39,599 nt of DNA from contig JAJYMV010000134.1 of assembly GCA_021786705.1 (NCBI GenBank), positions 1 through 39,599 of the forward strand. Reading direction: 5' to 3'. A program made the position numbers and the translations under genes. This stretch comes from a bacterium. GTDB lineage: Bacteria > Vulcanimicrobiota > Vulcanimicrobiia > Vulcanimicrobiales > Vulcanimicrobiaceae. The notes under the pieces are model-generated. The model made no database searches. It had not been told where the DNA came from and saw only the letters and a list, made by a program, of their open reading frames with translations. Positions 8,002 to 15,961 of the stretch are shown in pieces (positions within the stretch are counted from its first letter, which is position 1; each line of letters starts with the position of its first letter).

Positions 8002-8684
8002 CTCCTCCCCACCTGCAGATCGCGCTCGACGGCCCCGCCGGCTCCGGCAAGACGACGGTCGCCCGTCGCCTCGCCGAGCGCTTGGCATTGCTCTATCTCG
8101 ATACCGGCGCGATGTACCGGGCGCTCGCCGTGCTCTCGCTTCGGGAGCGGGTCGATGCGGATAACGAACCGGCGCTCCTCCGGCTGCTCGAAGCGCGCCC
8201 GATCGAGATTCGGCTCGAGCCCGGAGCGCCGATGGGCTTCGTCGTGCTCGCCGGCGGCGAAGTGCTCTCGGAGAGCGAGTTGCAGGCAAATGCGGCGAGC
8301 GTCGTCGTTTCGACGATTGCGGCGCACCCCCGCATCCGCGAACGGATGGTCGCCAAACAACGCGAGATCGCTCGCCTCGGCCCGGTCATCATGGCGGGTC
8401 GCGATATCGGCACGGTCGTTCTCCCCGACGCGCAGCTCAAAATTTTTCTCACGGCGAGCATCAGCGCGCGCGTCGCGCGTCGCAAAGCACAATTCGCCGC
8501 CTCCGGCACCGCGATCGACGCACACGCCCTCTTCTCGGAATTGGAAGAGCGCGACCGGCTCGACGAATCGCGCTCGAATTCACCGTTGCAAATATCGCCC
8601 GACGCACACGTGATCGATTCCAGCGAGCTCGGCGTCGATGAGGTCGTCTCGAAAATCGCCGCGCTCGCGAGTGCCGTGGCGTGA
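7998..8684 (+). CDS. cmk: Cytidylate kinase
   Basis: Phosphorylates CMP and dCMP with ATP, in the cytosol. The 228-residue product has the P-loop GPAGSGKTT at 12-20, LDTGAMYRA, the GRDIGTVVLPDA block and the lid region RDRLDESR. GTG 7998 overlaps the glycosyltransferase stop by four bases. The cmk-plsC pair is a familiar neighbour set (cmk, plsC, ispH, rpsA) in Firmicutes and relatives. Here the pair is embedded downstream of the pigment genes, so either the carotenoid cassette joined a housekeeping operon or the reverse. CMP recycling suits the phospholipid role of the next gene. Confidence 0.96.
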   Translation: MTPPHLQIALDGPAGSGKTTVARRLAERLALLYLDTGAMYRALAVLSLRERVDADNEPALLRLLEARPIEIRLEPGAPMGFVVLAGGEVLSESELQANAASVVVSTIAAHPRIRERMVAKQREIARLGPVIMAGRDIGTVVLPDAQLKIFLTASISARVARRKAQFAASGTAIDAHALFSELEERDRLDESRSNSPLQISPDAHVIDSSELGVDEVVSKIAALASAVA

Positions 8685-9268
8685 CGGCATTCTACCGGTT
8701 CGGGCGCGGCCTCTGTCGGCTCGCGCTGTTGCCGTGGCGCGTCCACGCGATCGGCATCGAGCGCGTTCCGTCGAGCGGGCCGCTCATCGTGGCGGCGAAT
8801 CACGTCTCCTATCTCGATCCGCCGGTGTTGGGGATTTTTCTTCCGCGAATGCTGCATTATATGGCGAAGCGCGAATTGTTCGCCGTGCCGGGGCTCGGCG
8901 CCGCAATCACGGCGGTCGGCGCATTTCCGGTCGACCGCGGAGGAAACCCGATGAGTGCGATTCGGCGCTCCGTCGAAGTCTTGCGTGAAGGGAGAGCGGT
9001 CGCGATTTTCCCCGAAGGGCGACGGAATACCGACGGGCTCGCGCCGATACAATTGGGAGTCTCCTTGCTCGCCTCGCTCGCACGCGCCCCGGTCGTTCCG
9101 GCCTGTATCGTCGGCACCGATCGAGCGCGGCAGTTCGCACGCATCACCGTGGTCTACGGCGAGCCGCTCCGCGACGCGTGCGAAAACGGGCTCGCGCGCG
9201 GCGATATCGAGCCGTTCGCGCAGCGCGTGATGGCGGCGATTCGCGCGTTGCGTGCGGAGGCGGCGTGA
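8681..9268 (+). CDS. plsC: 1-acyl-sn-glycerol-3-phosphate acyltransferase
   Basis: Converts lysophosphatidate to phosphatidate at the membrane. A standard short PlsC of 195 residues with NHVSYLD (N40, H41, D46), VDRGG and the FPEGRRNTDG block, and a PVVPACIVG strand before the end. GTG 8681 overlaps the cmk stop. The motifs are closer to textbook PlsC than those of the copy at 6137, so I take this one as the phospholipid enzyme. It fits functionally with plsX at 21239, which makes the acyl-phosphate used by the first glycerol-phosphate acyltransferase. Confidence 0.93.
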   Translation: MTAFYRFGRGLCRLALLPWRVHAIGIERVPSSGPLIVAANHVSYLDPPVLGIFLPRMLHYMAKRELFAVPGLGAAITAVGAFPVDRGGNPMSAIRRSVEVLREGRAVAIFPEGRRNTDGLAPIQLGVSLLASLARAPVVPACIVGTDRARQFARITVVYGEPLRDACENGLARGDIEPFAQRVMAAIRALRAEAA

Positions 9269-10245
9269 ACGCGTCGGCGATCGATGCGTCGCTGGCATCG
9301 TTCGAGCGTCGATTGCTCGAACGCGTGAGCGAACACCGCTGCGGCGATCTGCTGCGCGAGGCGCTCGACTATCACTTTGGTTTCGGCGCGTTCGGCCCGA
9401 CGCGCGTCGGGAAGCGCCTCCGTCCGCAACTGCTCTTTCGCACGGCGTTTGCGCTCGGGGCGAACGCCGAAGAAGCCCTCGACGCCGCCGTCGCGGTCGA
9501 GATCCTCCATAATTATTCTCTCGTTCACGACGATATCGAAGATCGCGACGAGCTGCGGCACGGTCGCCCAACGCTCTGGTCGCGCTATGGCATCGCGCAA
9601 GCGATCAATGCCGGAGACGCGATGTGCGCGGTCAGTTTTCTCGCGCTGACGCAGAGCGAGGCGCGGCTCGGCGCGCGAGGGACGCTCGCCGCCGTGCGGA
9701 CGCTGCACGAGGCGCATCGGGCGATGTGCGACGGACAGGCGCGCGACATCGCCTTCGAATCGTGCGATGCCGTGGCGTTTGAGGAGTATCTCGAGATGAT
9801 CGCAGGGAAGACCGCCGCGCTCTTCGGTGCTGCCTGTGAATTGGGGGCGCTCTGCGCCGGCGCCGAGGCATCGACGGTGGAACGCGCGCGCGAATTCGGC
9901 CGCGAATATGGTATGGCATTTCAAATTCGCGACGATATGCTGGGAGTCTGGGGAAATGAGGCCGAGACCGGAAAACGCGTCGCGGGCGACCTCGCGCGGC
10001 GCAAGTGGAGTTTCCCGATCGTCTGGGCGCTCGCGCAGGCCGAGGGCGCCGCGCGCCGCATCGTCGCCGCGATGTATGCAAGCGGCCGGAGCCTCGGCGG
10101 CGACGAGGTAGAAGCGGTTCGCGACGCGCTCGACGAACTCGGTGCACGCCCGGCTTGCGAGAGCGCCATCGCGCAACGCCTGAACGCCCTTCAACGTTTC
10201 GGCGATGACGATCTCTATCGGTTTGCCGCCGATTCTCTTCGCTAG
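9265..10245 (+). CDS. Polyprenyl diphosphate synthase (GGPP/FPP-type)
   Basis: Trans-prenyltransferase building linear isoprenoid diphosphates, 326 residues. The first Asp-rich motif DDIED is at 89-93 without the two-residue insertion seen in proteobacterial IspA, and the second is IRDDMLGVWG near 221-230. GKRLRP for pyrophosphate binding is near 49-54. Tyr at the fifth position before the first motif usually limits chain length, which together with the uninserted motif suggests a C20 product, though C15 or longer remain possible. GTG 9265 overlaps the plsC stop and has GGAGG at 9256-9260. It ends the coupled run from 4716 and is the natural substrate source for crtB. It could also feed the lipid carrier used by the next gene. 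Confidence 0.92.
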   Translation: MNASAIDASLASFERRLLERVSEHRCGDLLREALDYHFGFGAFGPTRVGKRLRPQLLFRTAFALGANAEEALDAAVAVEILHNYSLVHDDIEDRDELRHGRPTLWSRYGIAQAINAGDAMCAVSFLALTQSEARLGARGTLAAVRTLHEAHRAMCDGQARDIAFESCDAVAFEEYLEMIAGKTAALFGAACELGALCAGAEASTVERAREFGREYGMAFQIRDDMLGVWGNEAETGKRVAGDLARRKWSFPIVWALAQAEGAARRIVAAMYASGRSLGGDEVEAVRDALDELGARPACESAIAQRLNALQRFGDDDLYRFAADSLR

Positions 10246-10263
10246 GAAAGGACCATCGACCGC

Positions 10264-13200
10264 GTGAGTACTCCTTCTGCATCCTTCCGCGATCGCGTCG
10301 AGGCAATCGCTCGACCGCTCCTCTATACCGTCCTCGCACTCGGGCTCGTCCTTCGCCTCGCGCTCATTCGAGAGAACGGGTTTTCGAACGATATTGCGGC
10401 GTTTGCGTCGTGGGCGATCACCCTAGCGACGCATCCGCTCTCGCAGTTTTACGGCAGCGCAGGCTTCGCCGATTACCCGCCCGGATATTTTTATCTCTTG
10501 CGCGCGATCGGCGTGCTGTGGACCCATCTCTTTGCCGCGCAAGGCGCCGGGAATGGCGCGCTCAATCTGCTCGTCAAGGTACCGGGCATTCTTGCCGATC
10601 TCGGTATCGGCGCATTGCTCTACGCCGTGGTCGCTCGCCTCGGCGGCAAAGCGCTCGGATTGCTCGCCGCCGTCCTTTACGTCCTCAATCCGGCAACGAT
10701 TTTTATCTCGGCGGTCTGGGGACAGGTCGACGCGGTCGCGGGCTTTTTCGCTCTGCTCGCCATATACGCGCTGCTGCGCAGCGGCGACGAGGAGCGCGGC
10801 ACGATGCGCTGGTCGATCCTCGCCTGGACGGCGTTCTCGTACTCGCTGCTGATTAAACCGCAGGCCGCGGTTCTTATTCCGCTCCTGCTCGCGTACGCGT
10901 TCGTGGGGACGCGTTGGCGCGCGACGAGTCTCCGTGCGGCGGGCGCAGGCATACTCGCCGCCTTCGGGCTCGCATGGCTCGTCGCCGTTCCCTTCCATCC
11001 CTCGTTCGATCCGGTCGCCGTGCTTGCATGGCTCTACGAACGCTATCAGTTCGGCGCGAGCGTCTATCCGGTCAATTCGGCGAATGCCATGAACCTCTGG
11101 ACGATCACCGCGCCGTTCTGGCAATCGGACTCGGCGACCATCTTCGGTATTCCGCAAGGGCTCTGGGGAATCGGGCTCGTCGTCGCCGCGACGGCCCTGG
11201 TGACGTGGCGGTACTTGCAGGAGCGCACCGAGGGGGCGCTGCTCGAAGCGGCGGCAATAGCGTTGCTTGCGTTTTACATGCTGGCGACGCGCATGCACGA
11301 GCGGTACAGTTTTGACGGAATTCTTTTTTGCATAGCGGCGATCGGCGTTGCGAGGCGCTACCTTTGGGGCGCGATCGTTCTCTCGATCGTTCTTTTCGTC
11401 AACCTGCAATACGCCTATGCGTATCTTCGCGTCGTGACCGACCATACGCCCGGCGTCAACGCGATGGATCTTTGGCCGACGGTGACGCACCCGCTCTCGC
11501 TCGTAGCCGTGCTGACGTTCTTTGCGCTCAGTTATGGTTTTCTTTCGATATCGGGAGAGAGCGAACCCGGCAAACGCGATGCCGACCCCTCGGTCGAGGC
11601 GATCAAGGCGTGGTTCGCTCGGGGCCCGCGGCGCTGGTTCGCTCCGCGCAATGGGTTGGCCGCGCTCGCCTGGCCGCTCGATTACCTGATATCCGGGGCC
11701 TTGACCGTCGCGAGTTTCGTTCTCTCGTTCGTTAATTATTGGAAGCCAGGTCAAAAAATATTCGACGAGATCTACTTCGCGCGAGCCGCCGAAGAGTATC
11801 TACGTAACGTTCGTATCTACGAAGACACGCATCCGCCGTTGACGAAGTTGCTCATCACGGCCTCGACGTGGCTCTTCGGTGGGTTGCCGCGTGGGGATAA
11901 CGCGCACGGGTGGCGCTTCGTCGACGTCCTCTTCGGTGCGTTGGTCATTCCGATCGTCTACGCATTCGCGCGGCGCGTCACGCGGTCGACGCTCTTTGCG
12001 ACGATCGCGACGACGCTCTTTCTCTTCGACGGAATGCATTACGTGCAATCGCGCATTGCGACGCCCGAGGGCATCGTGATCGTTTTTTCCGTCGCCGCCG
12101 TCTATGCATTCTACCGTTTCTGGATCGCCTCGCAGGTGAACGAACGGCAGCACGTCGATCTTCCGTGGTGGGCATATCCGGCCTCGGTCGCACTCTCGCT
12201 GGGTGTTGGATCGATATTCGGGGTTTTCTACGGAGCGATATTTACCAAACTCAATCCTACGGCGAACCCGACCGTCACCACGGTCGCCGAGGTGCTGATC
12301 GCCCTCTACGTCGCCGTCGGCCTTTACCTACTGGGGCGGCTCGTCGTGCTCCCGAAAATCTTCGGCGATGCCCGAAGGGAGTTCAGCTTTCCCGACGGCT
12401 CGCTCGCGCTTGTCGGCCCGGATGGAATTCGCGTCGAGACCTTTGACGGCGGTCGCATCGAGCCCGACCGGAAGACGCCGATTCGTGGTTCGCAGACGAC
12501 GGTTGAAAATGGGGCGCTCGTGGCGCGGATCGAACCGGGCGTCGAGTTCGAGTATCGCCGCGACGGCAGCGTGCGGTACGCAACGCCCGACGGCGCCGTT
12601 CTTTACACCGGGAATCGCATCGAAAGCGATGCCGGCGAACGCGAGGATGGCCGCAGTGCGGGGTGGTGGCTGATCGCCTTTACCGTCGCCCTCGGCTGCC
12701 TCATTGCCAGTAAGTGGTACGGAGTCATGGGCTTCGGCGTGAGCTGGCTCGTGCTAATTCTCGTCGCTTCGCAGCGCTTCTTGAAAAAGAAAATCGCCCT
12801 GTGGGGGAACCCGCGTGGGTTCCGGCTCGACGTCGCGCTGCTCTCGATCGTCTTTATCAGCATGACGGTCTATATGTTGGCGTGGGTGCCCGATATCGCA
12901 CGCAACGCGAAATCGGTGAACGAAATCCACAATTTTAACGATGTCGTCTACCGACAGTACACGATGTTCGAGTACCACGATCACCTGAAAGCGACGCATC
13001 CATACTCTTCGAAGTTCTGGGAATGGCCGCTCGATATGGTGCCGGTGGCGTACTATTACAAAGATCTACGAACGAATCCGACCGATCCGAACGGCTGTTG
13101 CGTACGCGAGATCACCTCGATGCCCAACCCGTTCATTCTCTGGTTTGGGTTACTCGCGATTCCGATCGTCGGCGTTCTTGCATGGAGGGAGCGGCACAAG

Positions 13201-13524
13201 GGCTACGCCTTGCTGGTGCTCGACTACCTCCTCCAATGGCTACCGTGGTCGCTCTCGCCGCGTATCGCCTTCGAGTACCATTACTACGTCGATATTCCGC
13301 TCGTCTGCATCTGCAACGCCATCGTGCTGCAACGCCTCTGGCAGTGGGGCGATGGGCAGGAAGAGGCGAAGAAGATGCTCGCTCGCGGGCTTGTCGGCGC
13401 CTACGTCCTGCTCGTGATCGCCGGCTTCATCTATTTTTTCCCGATCCTCTCGGCGACGCCGATTACCTGGAATGCGTGGCACCAGCGAATGTGGTTCTCG
13501 AAATGGATCATCGGGCCGGGGTAG
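10264..13524 (+). CDS. Two-module GT-C glycosyltransferase: mannosyltransferase-like N half fused to PMT-like C half
   Basis: A 1086-residue polytopic membrane protein predicted to move sugars from a lipid-phosphate donor. Residues about 15-440 form a first GT-C-like module with many hydrophobic helices, an early acidic FSNDIAAF site and DYPPGYFYLL. After a soluble linker (about 440-470), residues 475-1086 match protein O-mannosyltransferases: the catalytic FDEIYFARAAEEYL (D501, E502), YEDTHPPLTKLL, and a HPYSSKFWEWPL loop near 915. A hydrophilic, strand-rich insert at about 708-796 replaces the place where eukaryotic PMTs carry MIR domains. GTG 10264 has an AGGAAAGGA upstream at 10244-10252. 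Fusion of two GT-C modules is unusual. Acceptor may be exported protein, glycolipid or both; unknown. Confidence 0.85.
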   Translation: MSTPSASFRDRVEAIARPLLYTVLALGLVLRLALIRENGFSNDIAAFASWAITLATHPLSQFYGSAGFADYPPGYFYLLRAIGVLWTHLFAAQGAGNGALNLLVKVPGILADLGIGALLYAVVARLGGKALGLLAAVLYVLNPATIFISAVWGQVDAVAGFFALLAIYALLRSGDEERGTMRWSILAWTAFSYSLLIKPQAAVLIPLLLAYAFVGTRWRATSLRAAGAGILAAFGLAWLVAVPFHPSFDPVAVLAWLYERYQFGASVYPVNSANAMNLWTITAPFWQSDSATIFGIPQGLWGIGLVVAATALVTWRYLQERTEGALLEAAAIALLAFYMLATRMHERYSFDGILFCIAAIGVARRYLWGAIVLSIVLFVNLQYAYAYLRVVTDHTPGVNAMDLWPTVTHPLSLVAVLTFFALSYGFLSISGESEPGKRDADPSVEAIKAWFARGPRRWFAPRNGLAALAWPLDYLISGALTVASFVLSFVNYWKPGQKIFDEIYFARAAEEYLRNVRIYEDTHPPLTKLLITASTWLFGGLPRGDNAHGWRFVDVLFGALVIPIVYAFARRVTRSTLFATIATTLFLFDGMHYVQSRIATPEGIVIVFSVAAVYAFYRFWIASQVNERQHVDLPWWAYPASVALSLGVGSIFGVFYGAIFTKLNPTANPTVTTVAEVLIALYVAVGLYLLGRLVVLPKIFGDARREFSFPDGSLALVGPDGIRVETFDGGRIEPDRKTPIRGSQTTVENGALVARIEPGVEFEYRRDGSVRYATPDGAVLYTGNRIESDAGEREDGRSAGWWLIAFTVALGCLIASKWYGVMGFGVSWLVLILVASQRFLKKKIALWGNPRGFRLDVALLSIVFISMTVYMLAWVPDIARNAKSVNEIHNFNDVVYRQYTMFEYHDHLKATHPYSSKFWEWPLDMVPVAYYYKDLRTNPTDPNGCCVREITSMPNPFILWFGLLAIPIVGVLAWRERHKGYALLVLDYLLQWLPWSLSPRIAFEYHYYVDIPLVCICNAIVLQRLWQWGDGQEEAKKMLARGLVGAYVLLVIAGFIYFFPILSATPITWNAWHQRMWFSKWIIGPG

Positions 13525-13553
13525 CGGGCGGGCTGGGGGCGAATCCCTAGGGC

Positions 13554-14306
13554 ATGTCCGGTCACAGTAAATGGCACAATATCCGCCTGCGCAAAGGCAA
13601 GGTCGATGCGCAGCGCGGCGCCCTCTTCACGAAACTCAGCAAGGAAATCATCCTTGCTGTGCGGGGCGGCTCACCCGATCCCGAGGCGAATTACCGCCTC
13701 AAGATGGCCGTCGAGAAAGCCCGCGCGAACAACATGCCGCGCGAGAATATCGCGCGCGCCATCGCGCGCGGCGGCGGCTCGGGGAACGAACGCGAGATCG
13801 AAGAGATTCGCTATGAAGGCTACGGCCCGCACGGGCTCGCCGTCGTCGCCGATGCGGCGACCGATAACCGCAACCGCACCGCCGGCGAGCTGCGATTCCT
13901 CTTTCAAAAACACAAAGGCGCGCTCGGCGAGACCGGGAGCGTCGGGTGGATGTTCGACCATCTTGGCATTCTTGAGGTCGATGCAGCCGGCCGGGAGGAA
14001 GACGCGTTTCTCGAACGGGCGTTGGTCGATGGGGTCGTCGACATCGAATGTGGCGATCCGACCGCGACCGTCTATTGCGAGATCGAAGCGCTGCGAAACG
14101 TTCGCGAAGCGCTGAGTGCGGCCGGGCTTACCGTGCGCGATGCCTACCTCGGCGTTCGAGCGAAGACGCCGATTGCGTTGGAGGGCGAGCGCCTCGGCGA
14201 GGCACTGGCATTTTACGATGCGTTAGAAGAACATCCCGATATCGTGCGCGTCTTTATCAATCTCGATGCCAGCGAAGCGGCGTTAGAAGCGTTGGCGGTA
14301 GGATGA
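13554..14306 (+). CDS. yebC: YebC/PmpR family protein
   Basis: Widespread cytosolic protein described as a DNA-binding transcriptional regulator (PmpR) and, in more recent work on the family, as a factor that relieves ribosome stalling. The 250-residue product begins with the invariant SGHSKWHNIRLRKGKVDAQRG and keeps NMPRENIARAIARGGG and the acidic GYGPHG block, so it is a full-length member. ATG 13554 is the only sensible start. In many genomes yebC neighbours ruvC; here it heads a coupled run with rpe, thiL and a pyridoxal-kinase-like gene, and no ruv gene is seen. Confidence 0.97.
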   Translation: MSGHSKWHNIRLRKGKVDAQRGALFTKLSKEIILAVRGGSPDPEANYRLKMAVEKARANNMPRENIARAIARGGGSGNEREIEEIRYEGYGPHGLAVVADAATDNRNRTAGELRFLFQKHKGALGETGSVGWMFDHLGILEVDAAGREEDAFLERALVDGVVDIECGDPTATVYCEIEALRNVREALSAAGLTVRDAYLGVRAKTPIALEGERLGEALAFYDALEEHPDIVRVFINLDASEAALEALAVG

Positions 14307-14956
14307 AGCTCGCGCCGTCGTTGCTTTCGGCGAACTTCGCGCGGATCGGCGAGGAGATCGCCGCCGTCGTCGATGCGGGAGCCGATTACCTGCACCTCGA
14401 CGTGATGGATGGTCGCTTCGTACCGAATATCACCTGGGGGCCGAAGATCATCGGGGATCTCCGCCCGCTGACGAAGCTCCCATTCGACGCGCATCTCATG
14501 ATCGTCGAGCCGGAACGATACGTCGAAGCCTTCGTCGCCGCGGGCGCCGATATCGTCACCTTTCATCTGGAGGCGACGCCGCACGCGCAGCGCTTGCTCG
14601 CGCACCTGCGCGGCCTCGGTGTGAAAGCGGGGATCGCTCTCGATCCTCAAACGCCGATCTCCGCGCTCGTCGATATCGTGGAGGACTGCGATCTGCTGCT
14701 GGTGATGAGCGTCAATCCGGGATTCGGCGGACAGAGTTTTTTGACGCGGTCGTTGGCGAAAATTCGCGAAGCGCGCGCGTTGGTCGCGCAACGCAACCCA
14801 CGCTGCGAGATCGAAGTCGATGGCGGGATCAACGCGCAAACGCTGCCGCTCGTCGCGGAGGCGGGGGCCGATATTGCGGTCATGGGATCGGCGGTTTTCG
14901 ACGGCATCGATCCCGCCGCTCGACTACGCTCGCTGCGCGCATCGCTCGCGACGTAA
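14303..14956 (+). CDS. rpe: Ribulose-phosphate 3-epimerase
   Basis: Interconverts ribulose 5-phosphate and xylulose 5-phosphate in the pentose phosphate or Calvin pathway. TIM-barrel protein of 217 residues with PSLLSANF, the metal-site HLDVMDGRFVPN, HLMI, the phosphate-binding MSVNPGFGGQ and VDGGIN. ATG 14303 overlaps the yebC stop by four bases. No other Calvin-cycle gene is in the window, so a pentose phosphate role is the simpler reading. Xylulose 5-phosphate made this way does not itself feed the isoprenoid pathway, although ispD and ispF are 12 kb downstream. Confidence 0.97.
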   Translation: MKLAPSLLSANFARIGEEIAAVVDAGADYLHLDVMDGRFVPNITWGPKIIGDLRPLTKLPFDAHLMIVEPERYVEAFVAAGADIVTFHLEATPHAQRLLAHLRGLGVKAGIALDPQTPISALVDIVEDCDLLLVMSVNPGFGGQSFLTRSLAKIREARALVAQRNPRCEIEVDGGINAQTLPLVAEAGADIAVMGSAVFDGIDPAARLRSLRASLAT

Positions 14957-14959
14957 GGT

Positions 14960-15961
14960 ATGGGGCTCTCCGAGAATGCAACGATCGCGGCGATTCGCGA
15001 AGAGCTCGGCGAAGCCGGGCGTTCGCGCATCGAGGTAGGAATCGGTGACGACGCCGCGCTCTGGCAGCCGTCGCGGAGCGATCGCAGTGCGATCAGTACC
15101 GATGCCTTCGTCGATGGCATTCATTTTCGGCGAGCTACGACTCCGCTCGATCGAATCGGCGCGCGAGCGATAGCCGCGAGCGTGAGCGATCTCGCCGCGA
15201 TGGGCGCTCGCCCGCGCCTCGCGACCGTCGCGCTCGGCGTTCCGGGCGACTTCACGCTCGAGGATATCCGCTTGCTCTATCGCGGCATCGCGCGTGCGGC
15301 GACCGAACAGGGGGTTGCGGTCGCCGGAGGCGATAGCACGGCATCCCCGGTGCTCTCGCTCGCGGTGACCGCAATCGGCGAGGTGCGCGCGTCGCACGTC
15401 AAGCGCCGCGACGGAGCACGTCTCGGCGACACGATCGCCGTGACCGGGCCGCTTGGGGCGAGTGCGGCGGGGCTGCGCGCGCTCGACGACCTGCGCCTGC
15501 TCGACGAGCCGCTCCGCGGCCGCGCCATCGATGCGTACGAAAATGCGCGAGCGCGCGTGCCCGAGGGGCGATGGCTCGCGGGCAGCTCGCACGTGCGAGC
15601 GATGATCGATTGCTCCGATGGGCTCGGCCGCGACTGTGCGCGTCTTGCTGCGGCCTCGGGGGTCGGCATCCTCCTCGATCGTATTCCGGTCGCCCCGGAG
15701 ATTGCGGCGGTAGCACTGGCGACCGGTGAGAATGCCGAGGAGCTCGCACTCGCCGGCGGCGAGGATTACGAATTGATCGTAGCGATTGCGACGCCGGCAT
15801 TCGCGCATCTTCAAAGGCGATTTCAGAAACGCTTCGGGCGGGAATTGCTTGCGGTGGGGCGCTGCGATGCGCAGGCGGGAGTCCGCTGGTGGAGAAGCGG
15901 AAGCGCGACTCCGGTCGATCGGTATGGTTGGGACCACTTTGAAGTAGGAGAGACGCAATGA
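14960..15961 (+). CDS. thiL: Thiamine-monophosphate kinase
   Basis: ATP-dependent phosphorylation of thiamine monophosphate to thiamine diphosphate, the last step of cofactor synthesis. The 333-residue product has the N-terminal GIGDDAAL metal site, the STDAFVDGIHF block, SDLAAMGARPR, AGGDST and the C-terminal GGEDYELIVAI typical of ThiL within the PurM-like superfamily. ATG 14960 lies three bases after the rpe stop. The following kinase gene overlaps its stop, so both cofactor kinases are probably made together. No other thi gene is seen nearby. Confidence 0.96.
   Translation: MGLSENATIAAIREELGEAGRSRIEVGIGDDAALWQPSRSDRSAISTDAFVDGIHFRRATTPLDRIGARAIAASVSDLAAMGARPRLATVALGVPGDFTLEDIRLLYRGIARAATEQGVAVAGGDSTASPVLSLAVTAIGEVRASHVKRRDGARLGDTIAVTGPLGASAAGLRALDDLRLLDEPLRGRAIDAYENARARVPEGRWLAGSSHVRAMIDCSDGLGRDCARLAAASGVGILLDRIPVAPEIAAVALATGENAEELALAGGEDYELIVAIATPAFAHLQRRFQKRFGRELLAVGRCDAQAGVRWWRSGSATPVDRYGWDHFEVGETQ

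Noticed and set aside
5996-8050. Open minus-strand frame of 684 codons
   Set aside because: Antisense to the acyltransferase and glycosyltransferase; extreme Arg and Ser content typical of a shadow frame.
10423-11754. Open minus-strand frame of 443 codons
   Set aside because: Antisense to the GT-C gene, charged low-complexity product with no motif.
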